NCBI GenBank assembly: GCA_016490735.1 | Contig: JAEMWC010000389.1 | Coordinates: forward strand, 122,001 to 186,000 | DNA: 64,000 nucleotides | Origin: Pachyseris speciosa | Taxonomy: Eukaryota; Cnidaria; Anthozoa; Scleractinia; Pachyseridae | Direction of reading: 5' to 3' | In this document: piece after piece, positions 1 through 11,775 of the stretch | Layout: every line of letters begins with the position of its first letter | Numbering within the stretch: the first letter of the stretch is position 1 | The notes under the pieces: generated by a model | Databases searched by the model: none | What the model saw: the letters and a program-made list of their open reading frames with translations, nothing else | Told to the model about the DNA's origin: nothing | Made by a program: the position numbers and the translations under genes

Positions 1-99
1 CTTTGAAGAAAGAGTATAAATACTAATCTTCTGCATAATCAAACTTGATTTTGTCGCTGCTGCGGTTATTTGATTTTGCTGACTGACTTCATTCTGCCG

Positions 100-103
<4 letters not shown>

Positions 104-131
<28 letters not shown>

Positions 132-133
132 TG
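104..133. repeat. poly(T) tract
   Basis: The tract is T-rich and nearly unbroken. It could be the reverse of an old poly(A) tail or simple low-complexity DNA. The short open frame running through it has no protein features. Confidence 0.6.
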
Positions 134-289
134 ATAACATAAATAGAGCGAATGTAGTCAACGTAGCTGAATATATAATTTCGTGTGCTGCCATTTACTT
201 GACCATGGCCGTGTCCAACCAGAAAGCTTCCGCTACTTTAATTTGGCTACCGCTCACATACGAATTTATTCCTCAACGGCTTAACACTT

Positions 290-384
290 CTTAATGCTTT
301 GTTATTATCATTTATTTACCTTATAAATTGTATTTAAATGCCCTTTAAAGTGTGAATAAAAAAAGAATTGAATTGAATTGAATT
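290..384 (+). repeat. 3' tail of a LINE-type retroelement with (GAATT)n end
   Basis: An AT-rich 3'-UTR-like stretch with an AATAAA-type signal at about 355 ends in three copies of a GAATT pentamer. Short tandem repeats at the 3' end are typical of CR1/L2-type non-LTR retroelements. No coding part of this element is seen here. Confidence 0.4.
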
Positions 385-2165
385 TGACTCCTGGTAGTCT
401 TTTAATTTCATGCCGATCATGACATGAACCAAATTGTAAGGCTTATAATACTGATATATTAGAACAAGTCTATTCATTGAATAACACATCGTAGACACTT
501 CAGATGTTTTCACCTGGACTACTTTGGTTTTTTTTAAAGGCGAAAACGGGACCTCTCCACCCCCAATAACAAGAATATTATATTAACCATAACTAGAAGC
601 TGACCGAGGTAAACAGAGTGGCCGTTTTTTCTACATTAAATACTTTTATGATTAAGTCCCTTTCTTGTACTATTATTGTTGGTCTTTTTACCTGTTGTGG
701 TGATATAATGTAGCGTTTATTTTCAAAAACTGGTTACAAAAGAAGCTGCTACTTGAGAGTTAACCTACTCTTTAGTAAGGGCTACAGTAAGCTCGTATCT
801 AGTCACGCGGGTTGTTTTGACTTTTCCAACACATTTCTAACCAACCATACACGGAAATAAAAGCTCGAATACCACTTGGCCGCGTTTCAGAACCTTATGA
901 GTCCTATATAGTTTGGAAGACTAAAAATTCGTTGATAACCTCTACTAAATGTACGTTTTCAGTAGTGGTACAGTACGTACTGGTTAATCAGTTTTTTCAG
1001 TGGTTTCTCATCATGATAATCAAAATAAATCGCTATGGACCACATTAAATATCACTGTGTGATGCACTAACATAGGGTGACGCCATAGGCTGTAGTTTTT
1101 ATCGCACGAATAAATTGCCGTGGTTACCAATTAAATTACTGTAGAATGTATTTTATTGTTATAGCATCTCTTTAACGTGCAGCAGATACAATAATATCTC
1201 CTGTGGTTTTTCATCATTTTCTCGGGCCGTAAGGCCACGAGTCTAGCAATAAACTCCGGTTTGTTTTTTTCCTGTGACGAATTTCCCAGTGCAGTGTGTT
1301 AGTGTTGCGTAATCAGTGATTTAAGGCTTTTTTGTGCGGAGCCTCTAGAGAGAATAATTAATAGATCTTTAAATCTTCCACTGTTTCAAATCTTTCAATT
1401 ATTCAATCGACTTATGCACGCCGTGCCTTTCTCAGTTTTGTTTCCCATTGCATATTCACTCACCTTCTAACTTGCTGGCACGAAATTCACTAGAATTCAT
1501 GCTTGAATTTGTATCGAAAACAATTGCCAGTTAGGCTCTCAGGGGCACCCAACAACAAGTTTTGATATCTGTTCGGTAGAGGGTAGTTCGCCTAAGGCTT
1601 TCGGCGTCGATTAAAGAGTGCACTCGGATTTTCGTAAGTAAAACGTGGCCTAAAAGATTCGTAATGTGGAAATCATAACCCCTGAGGTTTTCGGAAAGGT
1701 TGTTATTGCTGTTTTTGGCAGTAAAAAACGTCAGCTAGCATTTTCGGAAAGAAAAAAAGGTTTTTAGAAAGTTCATTTCAGCTAGTATTTTCTCAAAGGA
1801 AGATTTTGTTCCCTAAAACTTTCGGACCATCAACATTTCAGCTAGCAAATCCGAACAGATAACCAAAACATCACTTTAAACAGACTTCAAACACCATAAG
1901 GTACTCAAAAATGCCTTTCTACAGCTTTTGGCTGCTTTGGCTCGTTGGGTGCCCCTGGGCTCTGTATTGTTCAGATACACGCGCACTCAGTATGCCATGA
2001 GTCATCTGCTCAAGATTCAAACGGTAGCAGAATGTCTCAAATTACCATAAACGGCCTACGGTGGAAGCAAACTGTCACCTGACTTTAATTGAAGATAGCA
2101 TAAATTTGAAATAAATAATAAATATAATAATATAACTTTATTTAAGTCTCAAATCTATTCAGCCA
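385..2165. other. non-coding stretch with paralogous gene-upstream segments
   Basis: No coding frame is convincing. About 490-560 resembles 8925-8975 and 17020-17060 (the shared CTTCAGATGTTT core). About 1339-1560 closely resembles 8440-8640 and, less well, 16490-16720. In the two right-hand copies this sequence lies just upstream of minus-strand GPCR remnants. The stretch therefore looks like the upstream parts of further tandem copies whose coding part has decayed or lies left of the window. Confidence 0.5.
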
Positions 2166-2440
2166 AGCACAGATGCTCTACTAATTGGGGAGACTAAATC
2201 AAATCAACTCTAAATAAATCAAATCAAATGTTGGATTTTGGGAAGAGGGGAAAACCGAAGTACCCGGAGAAAAACCTCTTGGAGCAGAGTAGAGAACCAA
2301 CAAACTCAGCCCACTTATGACGCCGAGTCCGGGAATCGAACCCGGGCCACATTGGTGGAAGGCGAGCGCTCTCACCACTACGCCAACCCTGCTCTCACCA
2401 CTACGCTCTCACCTCTACGCCAACCCTGCTCCCCGTTGTT
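2166..2440 (-). repeat. tRNA-derived SINE with a conserved central domain
   Basis: Read on the minus strand it begins with a tRNA-like head carrying an A box (TGGCGTAGTGGTGAGAGCG) and a B box (GGTTCGATTCC). A body with a TTTTTCTCCGGGTACT core follows, and then a tail of AAATC-type repeats at the left end. The pieces CACCACTACGC and CCAACCCTGCT recur near the head (2378-2440), so the head has been partly re-duplicated. The central core resembles domains shared by several metazoan SINE families, a match made from memory. It is a polymerase III-derived mobile element, not a gene. Confidence 0.7.
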
Positions 2441-4100
2441 ATTATGTTATGTTATTACCCGTTGTTATTATTATTCACTAATTGGTCCAATGAGAGCACC
2501 CTAACTTTTTGCAACGTGGCAACTCTCTTTAAGGATCATGACATCAATCTAATAATCCTATGAAACGTTCGCTTTTTGTACCTGTATATCTGAAATGCAT
2601 TAAAAACGCTATATTATGTTTCCACCTGGATCACTGCAGTTTTATATACAAAACAACCCAATAGTTTATATTTTGTTGGAAAATGGTATTTTCTAACTGA
2701 TTAAACATTAAACCAAAAAGAAACAAATCAAACAAATGTTCCACGGAATCCTTTATGAGCTGCTATTTAATTAATTGAAGCTTTTTCAGTTAGTGGCATT
2801 TAATTGATCGGCAGAAGTTGTTCTCGTGATATCAAAATATGAAGCGTTCAATTTAGAGCCAAATGAGAGTTTTTTTTATGGGTCTATTTGCTGACTGTTT
2901 TAGCCCAAATGAAATGCAAACAATAATCTTCATCCCCTTTCAAACTTTCTTACCATGGCTTATCTGCAGATTGCCTCTTAATTGTATGCTCGGATTATGA
3001 TATGAGCTTAATGGACAACTGTTTCGGCCTTGTGAGGCCGCATCAGCATGATAGCTAATTGTAGGGGCGCGAAGACGCGTAGAAGGTTATTACACTCGCT
3101 TGCAGGCAAAGAGGTACCAAGGGTCTTCAAAGTAGGCTTTTAATCTTTGGCTGTTGGCTTTACACTCTCGCTGTTTGACTTGCTCTCTTACTCACTAAAA
3201 CTAGGAGCAACTATCAGCTACTTAAATAGCTAAACAGTAGACATATTTGGGTTTGCTGAGCGTGGGAACTGGGGGAGCTAGACATTGCTCGTTCAGGAAT
3301 ACCAAAACATACCAACGCGACCGCATAAACAATTACTAGAAGAATGGCCAAAATAAGAGGACTCAACTACAATTCAAGGAGCTCACTCCCAAGGTCAGCA
3401 AGAATTCCCAAACATACCCACGGCTAGAAATAACTACGACAGTACAATCAGACTAAAAGACAAAGCAAACAAGAACACATAAATCACATGTGAGGTCCAA
3501 CCTTGGCCTATGAGGAATAAAGATGTGTGGGCTAACCTTCTACAATCTTGGACTTTAAACACGAATTATCAAAAACATTGATCATAAGAAACTCCAACTC
3601 AGATAAATGATAATACGTCACAACATAATGCTCAGGCTCAAGTACGCGCATGTCAATCAAACAAACAGTGAAACTTTTCTAACGAACTATTTATTGGAGA
3701 GTCATGGCATACCTGGCTGCAAAATATTCATCTGATTCATTCTGAGTGACTGTACCGGATTTGTGAGGTATCCTTAAAAACCAGAAAATATCTGTATCAA
3801 ATAACTAGACACGACACAGGAAGTTTTCAGCAACAAACATAATAAAAAAGCCTGGGTATCAAGAACTCTTCATTCAGAGAATTTTCTAATAACAAGCTCG
3901 ATTCCAGTACCCTAAATGCAGTTTTGATTATCAGTCACGTGGATTGTTTTGACAGTCTCAACAGGTTTAAAACCGGTCAAAAACCACTTGGCACTATTTT
4001 AAAAACTTTATTAAAACAACAGCCGCTGACAGAGTCTCAACAGGTATATTTTTGCGAAGATAAACAATCAGGTTAAAGGCTCGGCTACCTATTTGAATTA
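2441..4100. other. non-coding stretch, dispersed repeat pieces
   Basis: About 2500-2640 is paralogous to 8780-8960 and 16870-17050, the GPCR upstream segment. The motif TGTTTCGGCCTTGT near 3020 recurs near 4320, and AATGCTCAGGCTCAAGTAC near 3630 recurs near 4362. I see no coding region. Confidence 0.45.
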
Positions 4101-4127
4101 CGTAAAGCTTGTGAGATGTGGCCGGAG

Positions 4128-4615
4128 TGACAAGGATACTTGTATGGGCGCATGAGGGCGCATTGGATCTTAATTCAAATAGGTAAGGATACTTCACAAA
4201 TTAATGTGATCAAGTAAGCTGAAGCCACTCTAAGGGCACTAAGGCCCCAAGATAGCGGGATTTACCTCTTAAATCTACCAAAGCAAAGATTGAGCCCACG
4301 CATTAGCAGCCATGGACAGCTGTTTCGGCCTTGTTAGGCCTCATTAGCATGGCATAGCTAATGCTCAGGCTCAAGTACCCACATACAATAAAACAAGCAA
4401 TGAAAACGTAAAACTTGTGGGATGTGGCTGGAGTGACAAGGATACTTCACAAATTAATGTGATCAAGTAAGCTGGTAAATTTAAGGGGTAATGCCCTCTA
4501 CCTTGTGGCCTTAGTGCCCTTATAGAGTAGCTCAAGCTTCCTTGATCAAATTAATTTGTTAAGTATCCTTACCTATTTGAATTAAGATCCAATGCGCCCT
4601 CAAGCGCCCGTACAA
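4128..4615. repeat. foldback element (inverted repeats about 90-100 bp)
   Basis: The segment near 4130-4225 (GGATCTTAATTCAAATAGGT, then a TCACAAATTAATGTGATCAAG-type stretch) returns in reverse complement near 4525-4612. A related direct copy lies near 4430-4475. This is the structure of a decayed foldback MITE. No protein is encoded. Confidence 0.55.
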
Positions 4616-6698
4616 GACTTCGCTGCTTTAAAAAATTGTGACTTTCTCAATCACGCGAACGTTGCCTTAACTATCAGTTGTGAGCATTGACTAGAAAGTC
4701 CTTCAAATTGAGAAACCCAATAAACACAAAAAAGTCAGCGATTTTTGCAAAATAACAGCGTCTGAATTTGGACAATAACAAAAATTACCGTTTTTAACGT
4801 CATAGAAAAACAACAAAAATCGTGTTTTTGCCTTCAGTTTTTTTTTAAGGAAATCATCGTTGTTAACCCAAAAGTCAACATTCACAGCAAAATTCAGTCC
4901 TTCTTCTAGCTTAGAAGTGATTTGTTTTGCCCTTCTTCGTTGCCCGGGCCGAGCCAGAGCCTCTCGTTCTAGTCCATCCTGGCCTTGCCTCGATTTTCAA
5001 CATCACGACCGCACTTCACGCTGGGAAATAGCCAGAAATTTTGCCAGCGTTCGTCCACAGCCACTCCGACCTACCATCGAAATTTCGCGCTTCTTGTGTT
5101 CTTCAGTGGTCGAAAGTTCCAAAATATGCCGTGGTAGGCCAAGAAATTCATCAGTAGTCGAGTCCCAAAGCTACTTCGTTTCGGAGCGGCCATTTTAACA
5201 GTTCCATGAGCAAGGAGCCAAATTCTTTCTTTCTTTGAGAAAGTGGACTCTTAGCTACCTTCACGCCTAATAATGCTCATCAGGCAGCCACTAAAGATGA
5301 AAAATGGCTGTAAACTTACCAAAAAGCGCATACAAACCATATTTGAGCCGGCTCCCGGCTCCAAATTTATGGCTTTTTATCGTAACGTGAAGAAGGACAG
5401 GTATATCAAGGACCTTGATTTTAGTGCGCAGTCAGTTCAGTCGATTCCTAGATTTTTTCAAGATTTTAAGTGCTTTTAGATTTAGCCGGATTCTTTGACT
5501 CTTACTGTCATAGTCATTTGTTTAAAATTGAGTTTGTATTTTACCTAATTTAAATCCCATAATCACATTATTCTTTTAACATTATTCTTAAGAAGTAATT
5601 CAGTTTTAACATGTCAGTTTCACCTGATTTTTATTCGTATCCTATATACACGATTTGTGTTCGTATCCTATATACACGACCGCACAAGCATATGCTTTAA
5701 ACTTTCATCGTGTTTAAATAAAGGATATGTATGTATGTATGTATTATCGCTCAACGAAGCAAAATGGCTGCGTCAGAATGACGTTTCTAGAAAACTCGAG
5801 CCTACAGTGTTTTAGAACAGCAGCACTTTCCATGGCAACCCCAAATATGGAGTCACGAAATCCTATGGATCGTTTATATACAGAAAATCACTCAAAACTG
5901 TAAAAAGTCTCGGGCGTCAGTAGGTTAATTAGCACTAACACATAAAAGTAGGAAGACTCATTCACAAAGTTCCATAAAATGTTTTGGACAGTGAAGCATT
6001 GTAGTTTATCAAGTGACAAGATCTAGGATACTTATATAAACGTAGACTAGCTATTGAGGATTTTAAGGTTTGTGATTACTGCTTTTCTTAAATAACGAGT
6101 CCAATCCCAATTCCATTCCCGGGTACCAAGCTTTCTCTTGGCGATTGCATCAGTTGCCTTGAAATATTCACCGAAAACCCACTCACTTGAAATGTGTTTC
6201 TTTAATTTGCTTTGTTTTGCTATATTATCGCGACCTTGAAAACTTCGGATTCTTGTCAAAACAAAAAACAAACAAACCAGTAGAAAACATTGAAAAAAAA
6301 GTGGGCCATAGGGTGGGCCATATGGCCTGGGCCATGGCCTAGCCCAGGTTTTGTATGCACCCTATTCCTTTGAAATTTGAAAACAGTTCGCTCAACTACA
6401 CTATTTGACAAATCGATCCATGTAAAAATCTCCCAATTTTGCAAGCCCAAAAACAAAACGTTGAAAAACACACCTTTATTATCTTAATTTTTTGATGGCT
6501 TTTGAGCTGTAATGGTAACCATGGTAACGCATGCATGTGTCAAACGAACATTTAACCCGATTCTGTTTACCGGCAAGTGAACAACTCGACAAACCTCACC
6601 ACTGAGTCATCAATAAGCTCATTTATTTTATTCATTTTAATTTTTAATTTAATTAAATTTCTAATCTGATGCTAGTCTTTCTTAATGTTTATTTTTAA
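4616..6698. other. non-coding stretch with a short ATGT microsatellite
   Basis: There are only short unsupported frames. A (GTAT)n run lies near 5729-5745 next to an AATAAA-like signal, suggesting a retroelement 3' end. I see nothing else that I can name. Confidence 0.35.
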
Positions 6699-6912
6699 TC
6701 CATGTTACAAGAGACAACTTTTAACGCAACTTTGTTGCGGCAATGGTAGACAACGGCATGTTACACGAGACGATTTTTAACGTAGCAATGCTCGCAACGT
6801 TTGAGCCCGGGCTCTTGCTCAACAAATGCGGTGGACATGAGTGTACGTATTCTGGTGCATTCTGGAACGATGTTGCGGGGTGTTACATGTACCAACTCCA
6901 ACACACTAATTC

Positions 6913-6964
<52 letters not shown>

Positions 6965-7034
6965 TTTTGGGTTAAAAATCGCCTTGTGTGCCATGTTACA
7001 CGAGACAACTTTTAACGCAACAATGTGGAGTTAA
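6699..7034. repeat. MITE-like repeat with internal palindrome
   Basis: The phrase CATGTTACA(C/A)GAGAC, followed by ACTTTTAACGCAA or a variant, occurs near 6701, 6758 and 6991. A hairpin lies at about 6922-6962, where GTTGCAGGTTTTTGAA pairs with TTCAAAAACCTGCAAC. These features fit a non-autonomous DNA transposon. Open frames on both strands here are by-products of the repeat. Confidence 0.5.
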
Positions 7035-7096
7035 AAATCGGCATTAAAAGTCGGCTCGTGTTCGCTGTGGAGCAACCGAGCTTTGCCACAATATCA

Positions 7097-8005
7097 CTAC
7101 ATGACATGAAGCTCAATAAGTTGAACTCTTGCGGAGCCCGAATTATTTTTACAGACAAGTTCCCTGACCGCTTTCCTAAACTCCTGCATTCGTATGGCGT
7201 AGATCAATGGATTAACTATTGAATTCATATAAAACAAGACATGCTGAATAGTTGCATAGTTGGATAGTTGGACTGTCATGCTGGATTGTTGGACGGCTGA
7301 TTGAGTATCTAAGCCTTGGTAAACAATCCATGGTAGAATGGTCCGCATAGAGGCAACAGTAACTATGAATAAGGTCACTGAGAGTTTCCTTTCTGAAGCG
7401 ACAGCGCTGGAAGGATGAGGAGGAGGGTTGTGCTTGATCTTTGTAGTAATAATGATGTTAGACACTGCGACTATTAGGAGGGTGAGGAAAAGAAATGACA
7501 TCAAAAAGCTAGAACCAGCTAAATGTATATACAGAGAGAGGATGACATTCGAGACAGAGAAAGGATGACATTCGTAGGTGAAACGAGTAAAGCTAGCAAC
7601 CAACTACAAAAGATGATTTTTAAGTAAAACCATTTCCCAATTAAACAATCATGCCTAAAAGGATAAACTGTTGCGTGAAGGCGATCTAAAGAAATCAAGG
7701 AAAGATTAGTTAGGGAAGCGAATGGAAATATTTCGGAAAAGATACCCATAATTAGTTCTTGCCAATTCCAAGTTTTTACACCCAGGTAATAAAATTCCAA
7801 AGGTCCCTTGACGGCTCCCACCAGAAAGACAGCTACGGTCAGGTTTATTATTAGATACGTGCTGCGCATGCGTAAATGGCGGTTTCTTTTGAAAGGCGTT
7901 GATAATAACTATCACAGCAAATTCAGCGATGAAAACAGCAACCGAGATGGCACTAAGTTTTTGGACAGAATGGTCAGAATGTTCCTGTTCTGTCTCGTTT
8001 GTCAT
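7097..8005 (-). pseudogene. rhodopsin-type (class A) GPCR, copy 1, frameshifted
   Basis: The minus strand encodes a seven-helix receptor spread over three frames. It starts at an ATG at 8005 with a short N-terminus and TM1. After a frame change near 7868 come TM2, TM3 with SLDRLHATVYPFRH (a DRY-type motif reading DRL), and TM4. After a second change near 7530-7580 come TM5, TM6 and TM7 with NSIVNPLIYAIR (the NPxxY motif) and a short tail. The second break coincides with a 23-bp tandem duplication. The length, about 300 residues, fits the small adenosine/melanocortin-like receptors that are expanded in cnidarians. The ligand is unknown. It would have acted in the plasma membrane but is probably not functional now. 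Confidence 0.75.
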
Positions 8006-8129
8006 CCTGAAGGAAATCTTAATGTTCTTCCTGCTTTAGTCCTCGGCTCCTCAAACTGAAAAATAAAGTGTAGAAGAATCGAAATGAAGTTACAATTTCC
8101 ACTGCAGAGGCATTCCGAAGGGTGTCTGA

Positions 8130-8400
8130 TGTCGCTTTGTCGCTTGTTTACGACTCTGTCTGTCGATTGTTTCGTTAGGGACAAATGTCTCTGTCGCAAC
8201 GAAAACAAAGAGGAATGGAAAGTGAATTGTCGCTGTCGCAAACTGTCGCACGTTTTCTGCCAATTTCTCTCGGTTGTCGGTGTTATGGGAGAAGATGGTC
8301 GCCTGTTTCCGGAGCGATGTCGCTTGTCGCCTCTATCCCTTGGAAGGCCTCTTATCATGCAACATGAAAAGCAACGAAATAATTCTACACCCAGTTCCTC
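8130..8400 (+). repeat. dispersed repeat (copy 1)
   Basis: This block is rich in TGTCGC and contains CAACGAAAACAAAGAGGAAT. It matches the reverse complement of 27781-28090 over about 250 bp with moderate divergence. It lies directly upstream of the GPCR copy 1 start. Its frames on both strands are not conserved, so I read it as a transposable repeat. Confidence 0.55.
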
Positions 8401-9160
8401 CAACCGTTTCACTTTTATTGTAGACGCCACGTAAAACACATTCGCAGACGCGAAATTAATTGATAGATCTTTAAATCTTCCACTGTTTCAATTATTCAAT
8501 CGCGTTATGCACGGCTTCTCTTTCTTTTGTTTCCCATTGCATATTCACTCACCTTCTAACTTGTTGCCACGAAATTCACCAGAATTCACGCTTGAATTTG
8601 TATCGAAAACTATTGCCAGTTAGGCTCTGTATTGTTGAGATAGAAGTGCACTCAGCTTGCTATGGATCATGTGCTCTAGATTCAAACGGTAGCAGAATGT
8701 CTCAGTTACCATAAAAGGCTAACCGAAGAAGCAAACTGCCCCATAACTTTAATTGGAGATGATTTTAAACGAAATTACTCACCATTGGTCCAACAAAAGC
8801 GCGTATTTTTGCTAATTTGACAAGTTTCTTAACGGATCATGACATCAATCTAACCATAAGTATGAAACATTTGCTGTTTGTGTATGAAATGAATTAATGC
8901 TATATTCCGATTGGCTGAGTTCTCACTTCAGATGTTTCCACCTGGATCCCTGCAGTTTCCTTAAAGACGAAAACGTACTGTTTACACGGAATCCCTAATT
9001 TCTATTTTGTTTGGAAAAATGCTGTTTACTGACTGATTAGTGGTCATAAACAGTAAGCCAAAGGGAAACAATTACAGTCGAACAAACTTTCCCGACTGTG
9101 TAACCATTCCTTCTAGTAAGCTTCTATACACCGATATCACATTTCTGATGAACAATATAT

Positions 9161-9258
9161 TTTGCCCGTCCAGACTCATCATCAGTATGAGTTCTAGCTC
9201 CCATTGGATTAAGATCCTTTGTGTTTGCTCGTTTTGTGGACGAGGCTGGACGGGCAAA
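9161..9258. repeat. short foldback repeat
   Basis: TTTGCCCGTCCAG at 9161-9173 is repeated in reverse complement at 9246-9258, enclosing about 70 bp. This is a small MITE-like hairpin. Confidence 0.5.
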
Positions 9259-9670
9259 TCTATTGTTTACAACAAGCTTGATATTAGTCTATTTAGTCGA
9301 AGCTTTTTTACTACAGGCCTTTAACTGACGTGATCGGGAGAAGTTGTTTTAGCGACATCAAAGGATGCAGCGGCAATTTGCATCAAATTAGCTTTTCTTT
9401 TTTTACTATGGGCCGCTAATTGAGATGTTTTATGGAGTCAAACTCTCTTGTCATGGCTTATCTGCTGGTTGTCTTTTAATTATTCAATCTAAATTTTTCG
9501 AATTTTTACCCCCCTTCAAATTGAATATTTTGCAATTTACCTTAATTTCGCCGTTTTAATCCTTGGATGCGAAAATACGTCGCTATTGCAAGACTTAGCT
9601 CAGTGCGCTGCAGCTGATATTCTAAATCTACAATGGAGTAAACAAATGAAGAAGTCAAACCACGAGCTTT

Positions 9671-9859
9671 TTAGGATGTCGAATGTTGCTCAATTTCGAG
9701 CATTCGAAAGCCCCGTAGCGTACGAATTCTTTGCTTACTCTTCTTCGCTTTGTGAAAGACGTCGCTAGTGTTCTTCAAACCTTCTGGGCTTTCTTCTGCT
9801 GGAAAGTGGGCGTAAAAGCGAAATCGTTTGCATATTACGCCCACTGCACTTCGCGACAA
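9671..9859 (-). repeat. dispersed repeat shared with 15345-15525
   Basis: Reading the minus strand here and the plus strand at 15345-15525 gives very similar DNA, including the phrase CTTTCACAAAGCGAAGAAGAG or a close variant. It is therefore an inverted pair of one repeat about 5.5 kb apart. The encoded peptides have no recognisable domain, and similarity extends at the DNA level. Confidence 0.55.
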
Positions 9860-10335
9860 GTAATGAAAGTGTCAAAAAATATTATACGTAACTTATGTGG
9901 TATGTAAGTTTTGGCGCGAAAATTTCGTATTGGCCGACTGACCTTGCACCTTGGTGCTCACACAGACCATAGTTAGTAGAGTGTGCACGGTCGTGATCAC
10001 GTGACTGGTACGTTCAACATCTGTTTTTTGACCCATTGTTGGCAGTTTGAAGTTTGCCGGCTTTCATAACCAGTCTCCTCTACTAATTATGCACAGACGA
10101 TATGAACAACCTCGCATACCAGTGTTTTACACACTTACAAAGATTCACAAAAAAATCCGGTCAGACGAATTATAATTTGGGGCTGTGATGGCCCTACGGA
10201 ACGAATATCATCATTCATAGACAATATCCTTCAGCCTATAGCAAAAACACAGAAATCGTATCGCAAAGATACAACAGATTCAGCAGATTCAGGTGATGGG
10301 CTCCTGACAGATTTCATTAATTCTATCGAAAGGAC

Positions 10336-10403
10336 TAAAGAATGAATATGAACATCGCAGTAGTTATCGCAGTTACAACTGCGGTGTTCATATTCATTCT
10401 TTA
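10336..10403. repeat. foldback repeat
   Basis: TAAAGAATGAATATGAACA at 10336 returns in reverse complement at 10385-10403, making a 25-bp stem with a loop of about 18 bp. It fits a short MITE remnant. Confidence 0.55.
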
Positions 10404-10565
10404 ATCCGCAGTTCAGATATATGATTTTCATATATTTATTCTCATGAAAGTCCCAGAATACAATTCTAGTGTCAATGGATGTCACTTGCCTGTACACTAA
10501 CCTCCCACGGGAAGAAGGACTACGCACGGCTAACACCAACGCACACCCTTTGAGACTGAACTACT

Positions 10566-10639
10566 AATCGTTATGTCGCTAGTGTGAACCATGACCAGGT
10601 TTAAGATTTAAGCCTGGTTCACACTAGCGACATAACGAT
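10566..10639. repeat. foldback repeat
   Basis: ATCGTTATGTCGCTAGTGTG at 10566 is mirrored at 10620-10639, giving a 25-bp near-perfect stem. It is probably the fused ends of an internally deleted DNA transposon. Confidence 0.6.
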
Positions 10640-11775
10640 GTCAGTGCTAATATGTCATTATGTTCAGTTTGTATGTCACAATGCAAACATAACGTCCTTT
10701 TTACTCCCAGGTAATCGCAGATGGAACCGCAAAAGGAACTAAAATGGCAGTTGCCTTCGCAAACATTTTTACGTCTGAGGTAGAGACAGAATTCATTAAA
10801 AAAGGTAGAACGAAAACAGTTGAGTGGGATACATTGATGACATGTTCTCTTTGTGGGACGCTAAAAGAGAAGAGATTGGTCTTTTTGTTTTAGAAGCAAA
10901 CAGGCATCATCCAACCATTAAATTCACGAGAAGGAAATAAATTTTCTAGACAGAACAATGTTTAAAGGTGACAAATTCAGCAAATGTCTTTGACATTTAA
11001 ATGCATTTCAAACCTACTGACACGTTTCAATACGCGCATTTTCCTTCCTGCCACGCTCCAGGCGTCAGGAAAGGCTTTATCAAAGGCGAGGCCAATTTTT
11101 TTTTGAAGAAAATATAAGAGATTTTAAATACGTTGACGCGTATGCCCGGATCTTCTGGTTAACGAGGTTCTCTCGGAAGTAAATTTACGGATAGGACGTC
11201 GGCACTCCGGCAGAAACAAACATGCGAAAGAAGATATTGCCTTTTGTCACACTCAATCTATCACACTCAAGAACGTCTTAATGAGCAAATGCGGGCATTT
11301 AATTCATCAATTCCATCATACAAGAGAGGAAGATCTTTAAAAGGCATACAACCTATTCTAAAGGTCAAGTATACAAAGTATTCCGCAACATTACGGGAGA
11401 ACAGCAGGAGTCGAGTTAAGCCTACAGAGCCTAGTCAAAACTTCAGACCAATTTTTTTTTCAAAGACATAAATTGTAGTTAATGGGACAACCGTGAGAAT
11501 TACTACTGTATTGCGTGACATGCAGTAACATAGAGTAGGGTTTCACAGGCCAAAGTTCAATTCTGATCATGTGTGTCCATAGTGTAATCTACAGGCTGAG
11601 CCAATCAGGATAGTTTTTATTTCACTGCCAATCAACTCCTAGTGCATTGAACATAAGCCTCGTGTTTATTCATTCCATCACTCTAGCAGGCAAACATCTT
11701 GCTTGCTTTAGTTTGATTTCCAGTACAATTATTTTTTCTGTTCTACTTTTATACTCGCTTCCCGCGACCGCACAA

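Noticed and set aside
6743..7034. Overlapping frames on both strands near the GPCR
   Set aside because: They come from the palindromic MITE-like repeat.
8084..8439. Frames on both strands upstream of the GPCR start
   Set aside because: They lie in a dispersed repeat whose other copy at 27781-28090 does not keep the frame.
9671..9859. Conserved protein shared with 15309-15530
   Set aside because: The similarity is in the DNA, extends across stops and differs in frame ends, so it is a dispersed repeat.
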